Positions 1 to 6,471 of a DNA stretch of 9,350 bases are shown in pieces. The stretch spans positions 13,997 to 23,346 of the forward strand of contig DJIP01000225.1 in the NCBI GenBank assembly GCA_002433675.1, given 5' to 3'. The stretch's first letter is position 1. The number at the start of each line of letters is the position of its first letter. This DNA is from Halomonas halophila. GTDB lineage: Bacteria > Pseudomonadota > Gammaproteobacteria > Pseudomonadales > Halomonadaceae. Made by a program: the position numbers and the translations under genes. The notes below the pieces were generated by a model. It saw only the letters and a list, made by a program, of their open reading frames with translations, ran no database searches and was not told the DNA's origin.

Positions 1-1193
1 TGCTGACCAAGATCGAGGACACCGCCTCCAATTCGATCCTGGCGGCGGTGCCGCTGTTCATCTTCATGGGCGCCATGCTCGAGCGCTCCGGTATCGCCGA
101 GCGGCTGTTCACCGCGATCCACTTCTGGACCCGTCGGCTGCCGGGGGGACTGGGCGTCGGCGCGGTGGTCATGGGGACCTTGTTCGCCGCGGCCAGTGGT
201 GTGGTCGGTGCCACCGAGGCGGTGATCGGGCTGTTGGCCATCCCGGTCATGCTCAAGCATCAGTACAGCAAGTCGCTGATGTCCGGCACCATCTGTGCCA
301 GCGGCTCGCTGGGGACGGCGATCCCGCCGTCGATCACGGTGGTGGTGCTGGGCCCGGTGGCCAGCGTCTCGGTGGGGTCGCTGTTCAGCGGCCTGATGTT
401 CCCTGGCTTCCTGATGGCGCTGTTCTTCCTGCTCTACATCGTGCTGATCGCCTACTTGAAGCCGGAGATGGCGCCGCGCATGGCGCAGGATGATGCCGAG
501 CGGGCGACCCTCGGCGAGAAGCTCAAGATGACCTTCGGTGCGCTGCTGCCGACCATGGCGCTGATCATGACGGTGCTCGGCACGATCTTGCTCGGCATCG
601 CCACGCCGACCGAGGCGGCCGCCTGCGGCGCCCTGGGATCGGTGGTACTGGCGCTGGCCTATCGCAACCTGACGCTGGACGTGCTGTGGAACTCGGCCAA
701 GCGGACCTTGAATATCTCGGCGATGATTCTGCTGATCGTGCTGGGGGGCAACATGTTCGCCGGGGTGTTTTTCGCCGCCGGTGGCATGGCCACGGTGCAG
801 TCGCTGTTGATGGACACCGGCATGAGCCCCTGGATGATCCTCGGCATGATCCTGCTGATCGCCTTCCTGGCCGGCTTCGTGCTCGACATGATCTCGGTGG
901 TGCTGATCGTCATCCCGGTGGCCATGCCCATCGTGCGTGCACTCGGCTTCGACGAGATCTGGTTCTGCGTGGCCTTCCTGGTGGTGATGCAGACTAGCTA
1001 TCTGACGCCGCCGCTGGCACCGTCGATCTTCTACCTCAGGGCGATCACGCCGCCGGAGGTGACGCTCAAGCACATGTACATCGGGGTGGTGCCCTTTATC
1101 GTGGTACAGCTGGTGGTGCTGGCGCTGGTACTCAGCTTCCCGTCGCTGGCGCTGTGGCTACCCGAGCAGTTGAGTGGCCCCTCGTGGAAATGA
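1..1193 (+). CDS. TRAP transporter large permease subunit, DctM type (5' truncated by window edge)
   Basis: This is the inner-membrane large subunit of a tripartite ATP-independent periplasmic (TRAP) transporter, which imports an organic acid with a sodium or proton gradient. The frame is open from base 3, upstream of the first GTG at 48, so the gene starts outside the window; about 396 residues are visible of the roughly 425-430 usual for the family. Evidence is the near-continuous hydrophobic segments and DctM signatures: AVPLFIFMGAMLERSG near the visible start, ASGSLGTAIPPSI in the middle, ATPTEAAACGALG, and LDMISVVLIVIPVAMPI followed by QTSYLTPPLAPSIFYLR near the C-terminus. The last motif is typical of the keto-acid/TakM-like branch (from memory). 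The small permease and the periplasmic binding protein should lie just upstream. The stop is 29 nt before an Ldh_2-type reductase, which suggests cotranscription and a shared substrate pathway. The substrate cannot be read from the sequence. Confidence 0.95.
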   Translation, partial: LTKIEDTASNSILAAVPLFIFMGAMLERSGIAERLFTAIHFWTRRLPGGLGVGAVVMGTLFAAASGVVGATEAVIGLLAIPVMLKHQYSKSLMSGTICASGSLGTAIPPSITVVVLGPVASVSVGSLFSGLMFPGFLMALFFLLYIVLIAYLKPEMAPRMAQDDAERATLGEKLKMTFGALLPTMALIMTVLGTILLGIATPTEAAACGALGSVVLALAYRNLTLDVLWNSAKRTLNISAMILLIVLGGNMFAGVFFAAGGMATVQSLLMDTGMSPWMILGMILLIAFLAGFVLDMISVVLIVIPVAMPIVRALGFDEIWFCVAFLVVMQTSYLTPPLAPSIFYLRAITPPEVTLKHMYIGVVPFIVVQLVVLALVLSFPSLALWLPEQLSGPSWK

Positions 1194-1222
1194 CCCCGGA
1201 CACTGAAAAAGGAGACGCCCCC

Positions 1223-2260
1223 ATGAAGGACACCGACACCACCGTCGACAACGGGGCCTACCTGACCCGCGAGGCGCTGATGTCGCTCAGTCGCCGTGTG
1301 CTGGAGCACCAAGGCTTCAGTGCCGAGCAGGCCAGGGCCCTCGGCGAGACCCTGGTGGCGGCGCAGATGGATGCCAGTCACTCCCACGGCCTCTACCGTC
1401 TGCTGGGGATCGTCCAGACGCTGCGCCAGGGCGCTGTGGTCGCCGACGCCGTGCCGGAGGTCGAAGACGTGGCCGCCGGGGTGGTGCGGGTCGATGCTGG
1501 CGGTGGCTTTTCGCCGCTGGCCTTCGAGCTGGGGCTGCCGCTGCTGGTGGACAAGGCCCGCGACGCCGGGGTCGCGCTGATGGCGATCAATCACTGCGTG
1601 CATTCCACCGCCCTGTGGGTCGAGCTCGAGCGGCTGACGGAACAGGGCCTGGTGGCGATCGCCTGTAACCCCACCCAGGCCTACATGGCGCCCCACGGCG
1701 GCAGTCGCCCGCTTCTGGGCACCAACCCGCTGGCCTTTGGCTGGCCCAGGCCAGGGCGCGAGCCGCTGGTGTTTGATTTTGCCACCAGCGCCATCGCGCG
1801 GGGCGACATCGAGCTGCATCGCCGTGAGGGCAAGCCGATCCCCGAGGGCTGGGGGGTCGATCGCGACGGGGCGCCCTGCACCGATCCAACGGAAGTGCTG
1901 GATCACGGCGCCATGCTGCCGTTTGGCCAGCACAAGGGATCGGCACTGGCGCTAATGGTCGAGCTGATCGCCGGCCCGATGATCGGTGACCTGCTGAGCG
2001 TCGAGTCCAGCGAGCACGACGCTGGTCGCGCAGGGCTTCCATACCACGGCGAACTGATCATCGCCATCGACCCGGCGCGCACCGCAGGCGCCACCAGCGA
2101 GGCGCACATGGCCAGGGCCGAGCGCTTGTTCGACGAGCTGCTGGGGCAGGGCGCACGCTTGCCGGCCCAGCGTCGTTACCGTGAGCGGGCGCTGAGTGAA
2201 TCCCGTGGCGCCTGGGTGTCCCAGGCGTTGCTCGATGATATCGAGGCGCTGCTGGGGTGA
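1223..2260 (+). CDS. Ldh_2-family NAD(P)H-dependent oxidoreductase, similar to delta1-piperideine-2-carboxylate / pyrroline-2-carboxylate reductase
   Basis: A 345-residue cytoplasmic enzyme of the malate/L-lactate dehydrogenase (Ldh_2) family, which has an NAD(P) fold unlike Rossmann LDHs. I chose ATG 1223 because GGAG (1211-1214) sits 8 nt upstream; the frame is also open to an upstream GTG at 1154, but that would overlap the TRAP gene. Visible family features are the N-terminal SHSHGLYRL motif with the catalytic-site His, the VVRVDAGGGFSPLA segment, the PLLGTNPLAFGWP cofactor region, VFDFATSAIARGDI, and LPFGQHKGSALALMVELIAG near the C-terminus. These fit DpkA/LhpD-type reductases of cyclic imino acids (lysine or hydroxyproline catabolism) better than malate dehydrogenases, going by memory of those sequences. 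The usual HHFAALW-like segment reads VHSTALW here, so substrate specificity may differ. Another family member, E. coli YiaK (2,3-diketo-L-gulonate reductase), is also encoded beside a TRAP transporter. Family assignment is firm; substrate is not. Confidence 0.9.
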   Translation: MKDTDTTVDNGAYLTREALMSLSRRVLEHQGFSAEQARALGETLVAAQMDASHSHGLYRLLGIVQTLRQGAVVADAVPEVEDVAAGVVRVDAGGGFSPLAFELGLPLLVDKARDAGVALMAINHCVHSTALWVELERLTEQGLVAIACNPTQAYMAPHGGSRPLLGTNPLAFGWPRPGREPLVFDFATSAIARGDIELHRREGKPIPEGWGVDRDGAPCTDPTEVLDHGAMLPFGQHKGSALALMVELIAGPMIGDLLSVESSEHDAGRAGLPYHGELIIAIDPARTAGATSEAHMARAERLFDELLGQGARLPAQRRYRERALSESRGAWVSQALLDDIEALLG

Positions 2261-2432
2261 GGTGACGCGGGTTGCCCTAGCCGAAGGTGTCGCCACGGGA
2301 CCGAAGGTACATGAGGCTTACACGAAGTCATTGCCGCGCCTCTAGGACACAACGAGATCATTTCCTACGCTGGGATCCGGTTGGGCAGTGACGCCCGACC
2401 GAGAACTCATTGGTTCGAAGCGAGGGCATGTC

Positions 2433-3323
2433 ATGGCAATGACAGGGACGTTATTGGTGATGCTGGCGTCGCTGCAGTGGGGGCTCGCCGGCGGCTTCGG
2501 CAGCCTGCTGTTGCAGCGCGACTGGACGCCTGAGGCGGTGTCCTTCTGGCGAGCGCTGGTGGGGGTGGGCGTGATGCTCGTCTGGCTGGCGCTGACCTGG
2601 TGGCGGCGCGGCCGACCGACGGTCAACCGCCGGATGGTGATGTGGGCGATGCTTGCCGGCTGTGGTATCGCCGCCAACTTCACCTTTTACTTCATCAGTA
2701 TCAGCGAGAGCAGCGTGGCGGTGGCGGCGACTTTGATGTATAGCGCGCCGATCTTCGTGTTTGTCGTGTCCTTCCTCACCGGGGCCGAGCGTCCGTCACT
2801 GGTGCAGTGGTTGGCCATGGCGGTGGTGATGGGCGGTATCGTGCTGTTGACCGGCATCTATCGTGCCGACGCAGGGGTGGTGACGCCTTTTGGCATCGCT
2901 GCCGGTTTACTGGCAGGCGTCGGTTACGCCTTCTTCATCTTCGGCTTTCGCTTTGCGGCATTGCATGGTTCGGCCACGGCGGCCCTGCCGATGGCGCTGG
3001 CCACCGCGGCCCTGTTGATCCTGCCGCTGGCAGATTTCTCGACGCTGGCCTCGGTGCCGGCGTCTTCAGACGTTTCGCTGTTTCTGCTGGTCGGTGTGCT
3101 GGGCGGCGCGCTGTCGTTCTTCTGCTACGTTGTCGGCGTGCGCTACACGCTGCCGACCATGGCCTCCATCGTCGCCATGGTCGAACCGGTCACCGCGACC
3201 TTGTTCGGGCTGTTGGTGCTGGACGAGAGCCTGACCCTGCCTCAGGTCGGGGGCATGCTGCTGATTCTCGGCGCGGTGACCGGTATCAGCCTGCTCAAGC
3301 ACCGTGCGGCGACAGCCTCATAA
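2433..3323 (+). CDS. EamA/DMT-family transporter (10 TM drug/metabolite exporter)
   Basis: A 296-residue inner-membrane protein with two tandem EamA domains (about residues 5-140 and 150-290), giving roughly ten transmembrane helices, the usual size for RhtA/YdcZ-like DMT exporters of amino acids or metabolites. Family marks include the N-terminal LASLQWGLAGGFGSLLL with an aromatic/glycine-rich first helix, SFWRALVGVGVML, and the second-domain signature VEPVTATLFGLLVLDESLTL followed by GGMLLILGAVTGISLL. The frame is open from GTG 2388, but ATG 2433 is preferred: GAGGG (2422-2426) lies 6 nt upstream and the hydrophobic helix then begins at once. It lies 172 nt downstream of the reductase, too far to assume one operon. 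A perfect 11-bp hairpin lies about 200 nt after its stop. Transport direction and substrate are unknown. Confidence 0.92.
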   Translation: MAMTGTLLVMLASLQWGLAGGFGSLLLQRDWTPEAVSFWRALVGVGVMLVWLALTWWRRGRPTVNRRMVMWAMLAGCGIAANFTFYFISISESSVAVAATLMYSAPIFVFVVSFLTGAERPSLVQWLAMAVVMGGIVLLTGIYRADAGVVTPFGIAAGLLAGVGYAFFIFGFRFAALHGSATAALPMALATAALLILPLADFSTLASVPASSDVSLFLLVGVLGGALSFFCYVVGVRYTLPTMASIVAMVEPVTATLFGLLVLDESLTLPQVGGMLLILGAVTGISLLKHRAATAS

Positions 3324-3475
3324 AGGCGTGGGTGATCATCCCAATGGCGCTGTGGCGGCAGTGCCAGCGGCGCAGACAGCGAACAAGCGCTGGTCTTGAA
3401 CGGCGCCGGTGCCGGGCGCAGGCGATACCACCCTGGAGCGCATCGGCCAGGAGGCCGCGCTGCTGGTGGAGTAGG
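3324..3475 (+). pseudogene. Possible decayed 3' end of an unknown gene
   Basis: This GC-rich stretch just after the DMT gene has coding-like composition but no complete gene. One frame reads SEQALVLNGAGAG, then runs on into unlikely sequence; another frame reads GAGDTTLERIGQEAALLVE and ends at a TAG (3472-3474). Joined by one frameshift, they would form a plausible C-terminus. I do not recognise the family. It could equally be chance translation of GC-rich intergenic DNA. Confidence 0.2.
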
Positions 3476-3523
3476 CAGTGGAGTAGAGTAAGCGGTGGAT
3501 CACTCCAGCGATGATTCCCTTCG

Positions 3524-3548
3524 ATCACCCGGCCTTTGGCCGGGTGAT
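3524..3548 (+). terminator. Perfect 11-bp GC-rich hairpin, likely terminator after the DMT gene
   Basis: The arms ATCACCCGGCC (3524-3534) and GGCCGGGTGAT (3538-3548) are exactly complementary around a TTT loop. The hairpin lies downstream of the DMT stop with no gene following at once. The downstream T-tract is weak (GTCTTGTC), so termination may be inefficient or the element may act as an mRNA 3'-end stabiliser. Confidence 0.6.
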
Positions 3549-3600
3549 GTCTTGTCGGCTATCGCGATATTTTTTGCGTCTTTTACTGGTGGTAAGCCGG

Positions 3601-3629
3601 TTGAAACGCTGCCTCGATTTCTCGATGAT
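3601..3629 (+). promoter_or_regulatory. Candidate sigma70 promoter (weak)
   Basis: TTGAAA (3601-3606, five of six consensus) is separated by exactly 17 bp from GATGAT (3624-3629, four of six). It would start transcription about 30 nt before the palindrome cluster and give a 5' leader of roughly 430 nt for the gene at 4065. The -10 box is poor, and such matches occur by chance in AT-rich DNA. Confidence 0.25.
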
Positions 3630-3655
3630 TGATGGGTGTTTGTCCTGTCGCGTGG

Positions 3656-3674
3656 TCAATATTGATCGATCAAT
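3656..3674. promoter_or_regulatory. Overlapping palindromes, operator-like
   Basis: TCAATATTGA (3656-3665) and ATTGATCGATCAAT (3661-3674) are both perfect palindromes sharing an ATTGA half-site, giving three alternately oriented TCAAT half-sites. The second has a central CG, as in many LacI-family operators, and lies just downstream of the candidate promoter. No binding protein can be assigned from the sequence. Confidence 0.4.
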
Positions 3675-3956
3675 GTTACAAAAGGTGGTGGTGACGGGAA
3701 AGGTGATCTGTTGGCTTTATAAGCCAGGGCAGCGCCGGCGCTGATCCGGACTACAGAACTGTGTTGTTTCGAGTTTTTCGATGCCGGAATCTCATATTTT
3801 CAAATCGGTGGAAAAATAGAAAGTTGTTTTTTATCAGTCGGTAGCGCATTTCGTGAATTTTCTTTCGTGTGGCTTTAAGTGCGAAGTGGTTTTTTGCTGA
3901 TTCGCAAGTGTCGGTTTTTTATGAAAGTCGCGGCTGGCGTCAGATATCAAGGAGTA

Positions 3957-4013
3957 ATGGGGCGAAAAGTGGTGGCCACCAGTCCAGTGTCGAGGTCGGT
4001 ACCGACCGCCTAG
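3957..4013 (+). other. Short 18-codon ORF in the leader, possible leader peptide
   Basis: ATG 3957 follows AAGGAG (3949-3954) with a short 2-nt spacer and encodes an 18-residue peptide beginning MGRKVVATSP, ending at TAG 4011-4013. The frame is the same as that of the gene at 4065 and is also open back to ATG 3921 (30 codons). A second AAGGAG (4018-4023) follows the stop without a nearby start codon. It may be a translated leader, or a decayed N-terminal extension of the downstream gene, or chance. Confidence 0.2.
3971..4007. promoter_or_regulatory. Two perfect palindromes in the leader
   Basis: GGTGGCCACC (3971-3980) and GGTCGGTACCGACC (3994-4007) are perfect palindromes separated by 13 bp, 57-94 nt upstream of the start at 4065. 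They could be a protein-binding site pair or fold in the mRNA. They fall inside the short leader ORF. Confidence 0.35.
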
Positions 4014-4050
4014 CTTCAAGGAGTCATACGCGAATTTCGACCCACCCAAG

Positions 4051-4064
4051 GACAGGAGACTGTC
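4051..4064 (+). promoter_or_regulatory. Ribosome binding site embedded in a GNRA-tetraloop hairpin
   Basis: GACAG (4051-4055) and CTGTC (4060-4064) are exact complements around GAGA, a GNRA tetraloop. The Shine-Dalgarno AGGAG (4054-4058) spans the stem-loop junction and lies 6 nt before ATG 4065, so it fixes this start. The fold could modulate access of the ribosome to the site. Confidence 0.5.
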
Positions 4065-6404
4065 ATGAATACCGACACCGACACAGACAATGTGAGCACC
4101 TACACCTCGATCGACAGTCCACACGACCATACCCCGACCGCCGGTCTGATCAGGTCGGTGGTTGACGAAGAGGGCCTGCCCGGCGGCATTGAAGGTGGCG
4201 TAGGGGACGCCTTGACTTCCCAGAGCTTTACCGCCGCTCGTTTGAACTATGACGTCGGTAACGACGGCGTGCGTTCCTTCACCTGGCACACCGCCGGGCT
4301 GCCGGCACTGACCTCCGGCGGCGTCCCGATCAATTGGCAGCTCAGTGGTGGCGGTCGTTCGCTGGAAGGTTTCGACAACAACGGTGACCGCGTTATCTGG
4401 ATACTGCATGGCCCTGCAACAGGTCCCTATTACAAGTTGTTTGTCGAGGGTCCGCTGGACCACCGCAGCAGCGCGTTTGAAGACGATATCAAGTTCACGG
4501 TGGGCTACACCGTCACGGATGGAGACGGTGACAGCGCTGACGGAGCTGTGCAGATCATCATCGATGACGACAGCGGAATCGCCCATGACGACAGTGCCAC
4601 TACCGCCAGCGGCACGCCGGTGCGTGTGGATGTGCTGGCCAACGATGAGCATGGTGCCGATGGCCCGGGCGGTGTCATCAGGGCCAGCGTTCAGGGTGGT
4701 GCTGGCGTCGGCAGCGTCACCATCAACCCCGACAGCACCCTGACCTTCGTCCCGCACCAGGGTTTCGCCGGTGACGCAGTGATCGACTACAACGGCACCG
4801 ATGGCGACGGTGATATCACCTCGGCGTCACTGACGGTCGATGTGATGGCGGGCCGGGAAGATGGTGAACTCTATGTCGGTGACAACGGGGATAATCATGG
4901 GTCGACCGGCCCGGGTGATGACGTCCTGATCGGCGACCTGGGCGGCAAGCAGGGATTGATTGCATCAGGTGTCGACTACAATATCTCGATCCTGATCGAC
5001 GAGTCCGGCAGCATGCGCCAGCCGTCCGGCACCGATGGTCTGACTCGGCTACAGCTATTGCAGCAGAACGTCAATCTGTTGCTTACCCGTCTGGCGGGGC
5101 ACGACGGGAATGTCGACGTACAAGTGGTGCGTTTTGACGAAAAGGCGCATTCACCCAGAGCGGTCGATGGTCTGAACGAACATAACGTGGCTGGCCTTAT
5201 CGCTTACGTCAACGGTGCGGCCGCCCAGGGCTCCACCAACTATCAGGCTGCCCTCTCCGCCGCCAGAAAATACCATGTCGCAAAGGAAGATGAAGGTGAC
5301 AGGTCGCTGACCATGTTCCTGACCGATGGTCTCCCAACCTCCTACCGGGAGGGTGGACACATCGTGGAGAGCGATGTGGCGGGGGCCTTTACCCCTGTCC
5401 ACAAGGCGTATCAACAGTTCCTTCAACTCGGTCGGCTGTCCGAAGTGCATACCTTCGGTATCGGTGAAGAGGTAGTGGGGGAGCCGGATCCTGCGGGTTT
5501 GCTGCGCAAGGACTATCTGGACATCTTCGACAATACCGAGACCCAGGGGACTCGCACCATCACCCTGCAGGACGGTACCGAGTGGACGTCACCCGCCGGT
5601 GAGTCGGTCATCGTCAACACCCAGGAGGTACTGAACGCCGCGCTGGCGCAGGGTGGCCCCGACGCACCGCTCGAGCTGCTCGGTGACGATGTGCTTGCCG
5701 GCGGGGTGAAGGCCGATATTCTGTTTGGCGACACCGTCAACTCCGACCACCTTCGCTGGAGAGACGGCGATACCAACGAGAGCTTTGCCGCCGGCAGCCA
5801 CGACGGCCTCGGCTACGAAGGGCTGACCGAGTTCCTCAAGTGGTCGGTTCACCATGGCAATGGCGCCGAGGCGAGCGATGCCGAGATCATTGCCTATATC
5901 CAGGACCACTACCGGGAGCTGATGGATACAGACCGTGTCGATGGCGGCAACGATACCCTGCTTGGGCAAGGGGGGGGCGATGTGCTGATTGGCGGTGGTG
6001 GTGACGACGTGCTGATCGGCGGTCGCGGTGGCGACGTGATGTGGGGCGGCTTTGGCGCCGACACCTTTGGCTACGAGGCGGGGGATGCGGGCAGTGTGCG
6101 CAGGCCTGCAGAAGACGAGATCAAGGACTTCACCCTGGGCAACACCGCACGCAACCCTGAGGCAGACCGGCTCGATCTGTCTGATCTGCTCGATGACGCC
6201 CGTGACCATCAGGTGTCGGACTTCCTGCACGCCCGTCAGGAGGGTGACGATACCGTCATCGCGGTCAAGTCCGAAGGTGGTATCGGCGCACACGGCGCCG
6301 GCGCCGATCAGTTTATCGTCCTGGCCGGCGTGCGCATGGGCGGAGCATCCAGCGACGCCTTCCTCGATCGATTGATCGACCATGGACAGCTCGAGGTGGA
6401 ATAG
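4065..6404 (+). CDS. Secreted VWA-RTX protein, compact LapA/BapA-like type I secretion substrate
   Basis: A 779-residue, very acidic protein predicted to leave the cell by type I secretion; no N-terminal signal peptide is visible. Domains in order: low-complexity N-terminus (1-30); a T1SS-143/DUF5801-type domain (about 35-168, ending TVTDGDGDSADGAVQIIIDDD); an Ig/cadherin-like domain (about 172-260, with VLANDEHG and DYNGTDGDGD); a first RTX-like patch (272-290); a von Willebrand A domain (about 303-525) with an intact MIDAS, D312-S314-S316, T391 and D421; the post-VWA linker typical of LapA-type adhesins (about 538-620); RTX calcium-binding nonapeptides (about 627-669); and a T1SS C-terminal target domain (about 670-779, with DRLDLSDLLDD). 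Giant LapA-family adhesins end in this cassette, but here only two preceding domains exist and no LapD-type retention module is seen. It is therefore more likely released, or loosely calcium-dependent, than anchored. Secretion genes (LapBCE/TolC type) are not in view. Start fixed by AGGAG at 4054-4058. Confidence 0.9.
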   Translation: MNTDTDTDNVSTYTSIDSPHDHTPTAGLIRSVVDEEGLPGGIEGGVGDALTSQSFTAARLNYDVGNDGVRSFTWHTAGLPALTSGGVPINWQLSGGGRSLEGFDNNGDRVIWILHGPATGPYYKLFVEGPLDHRSSAFEDDIKFTVGYTVTDGDGDSADGAVQIIIDDDSGIAHDDSATTASGTPVRVDVLANDEHGADGPGGVIRASVQGGAGVGSVTINPDSTLTFVPHQGFAGDAVIDYNGTDGDGDITSASLTVDVMAGREDGELYVGDNGDNHGSTGPGDDVLIGDLGGKQGLIASGVDYNISILIDESGSMRQPSGTDGLTRLQLLQQNVNLLLTRLAGHDGNVDVQVVRFDEKAHSPRAVDGLNEHNVAGLIAYVNGAAAQGSTNYQAALSAARKYHVAKEDEGDRSLTMFLTDGLPTSYREGGHIVESDVAGAFTPVHKAYQQFLQLGRLSEVHTFGIGEEVVGEPDPAGLLRKDYLDIFDNTETQGTRTITLQDGTEWTSPAGESVIVNTQEVLNAALAQGGPDAPLELLGDDVLAGGVKADILFGDTVNSDHLRWRDGDTNESFAAGSHDGLGYEGLTEFLKWSVHHGNGAEASDAEIIAYIQDHYRELMDTDRVDGGNDTLLGQGGGDVLIGGGGDDVLIGGRGGDVMWGGFGADTFGYEAGDAGSVRRPAEDEIKDFTLGNTARNPEADRLDLSDLLDDARDHQVSDFLHARQEGDDTVIAVKSEGGIGAHGAGADQFIVLAGVRMGGASSDAFLDRLIDHGQLEVE
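5970..5977 (+). repeat. Poly-G (G8) tract inside the RTX coding region
   Basis: Eight consecutive G residues encode G636-G637 and the start of G638 in the second nonapeptide. It is the longest mononucleotide run I noticed in the window. Gain or loss of one G would shift the frame before the remaining RTX repeats and the C-terminal secretion signal. Confidence 0.9.
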
Positions 6405-6412
6405 GCGCTGGC

Positions 6413-6452
6413 CCATCCGCCGGCGCATGCTCACGCATGCGTCGGCGGATGG
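6413..6452. terminator. Long hairpin between convergent genes, probable bidirectional terminator or mRNA end
   Basis: Arms 6413-6430 and 6435-6452 pair over 18 positions, with one G-U wobble on the plus-strand transcript, around a TCAC loop. It begins 8 nt after the stop of the VWA-RTX gene and lies 19 nt beyond the lacI-type stop on the other strand. There is no T-tract on either side, so it is atypical for an intrinsic terminator. Stem strength and position still favour transcript-end formation or protection. Confidence 0.6.
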
Positions 6453-6471
6453 CGATAGGGGCATCGCTTCG

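Larger units (their letters stand above)
3550..4050 (+). promoter_or_regulatory. AT-rich long leader/promoter region upstream of the secreted VWA-RTX protein
   Basis: After the hairpin at 3548 the base composition drops sharply: 3781-3840, for example, is about one-third G+C, against well above 60% in neighbouring genes. The stretch has no convincing gene; a 77-codon ORF at 3511-3744 runs through the terminator hairpin and looks random. It holds a candidate promoter (3601-3629), a palindrome cluster (3656-3674), a small GGCTT/AAGCC hairpin (3713-3725), two T6 tracts (3890-3895, 3915-3920), a short ORF with its own AAGGAG, and two further palindromes (3971-3980, 3994-4007). The most economical reading is a long regulated promoter and 5' leader for the gene at 4065. 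Low GC may also reflect silencer-type (H-NS/MvaT) binding or imported DNA. Confidence 0.5.

Noticed and set aside
1031..1933. 300-codon minus-strand ORF across the TRAP and reductase genes
   Set aside because: It spans two well-supported plus-strand genes and their junction, with no domain signal.
2281..2308. Direct repeat CCGAAGGT (2281-2288 and 2301-2308) in the spacer before the DMT gene
   Set aside because: Only 8 bp and two copies; expected by chance, with no promoter elements placed around it.
3511..3744. 77-codon plus-strand ORF in the intergenic region
   Set aside because: It begins within the sequence leading into the terminator hairpin, has no good ribosome site and no recognisable features.
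4134..4155. PTAG near the N-terminus as a LapG-type cleavage site
   Set aside because: LapG sites are di-alanine motifs placed after a retention module; here there is no retention module and the motif is not a match.
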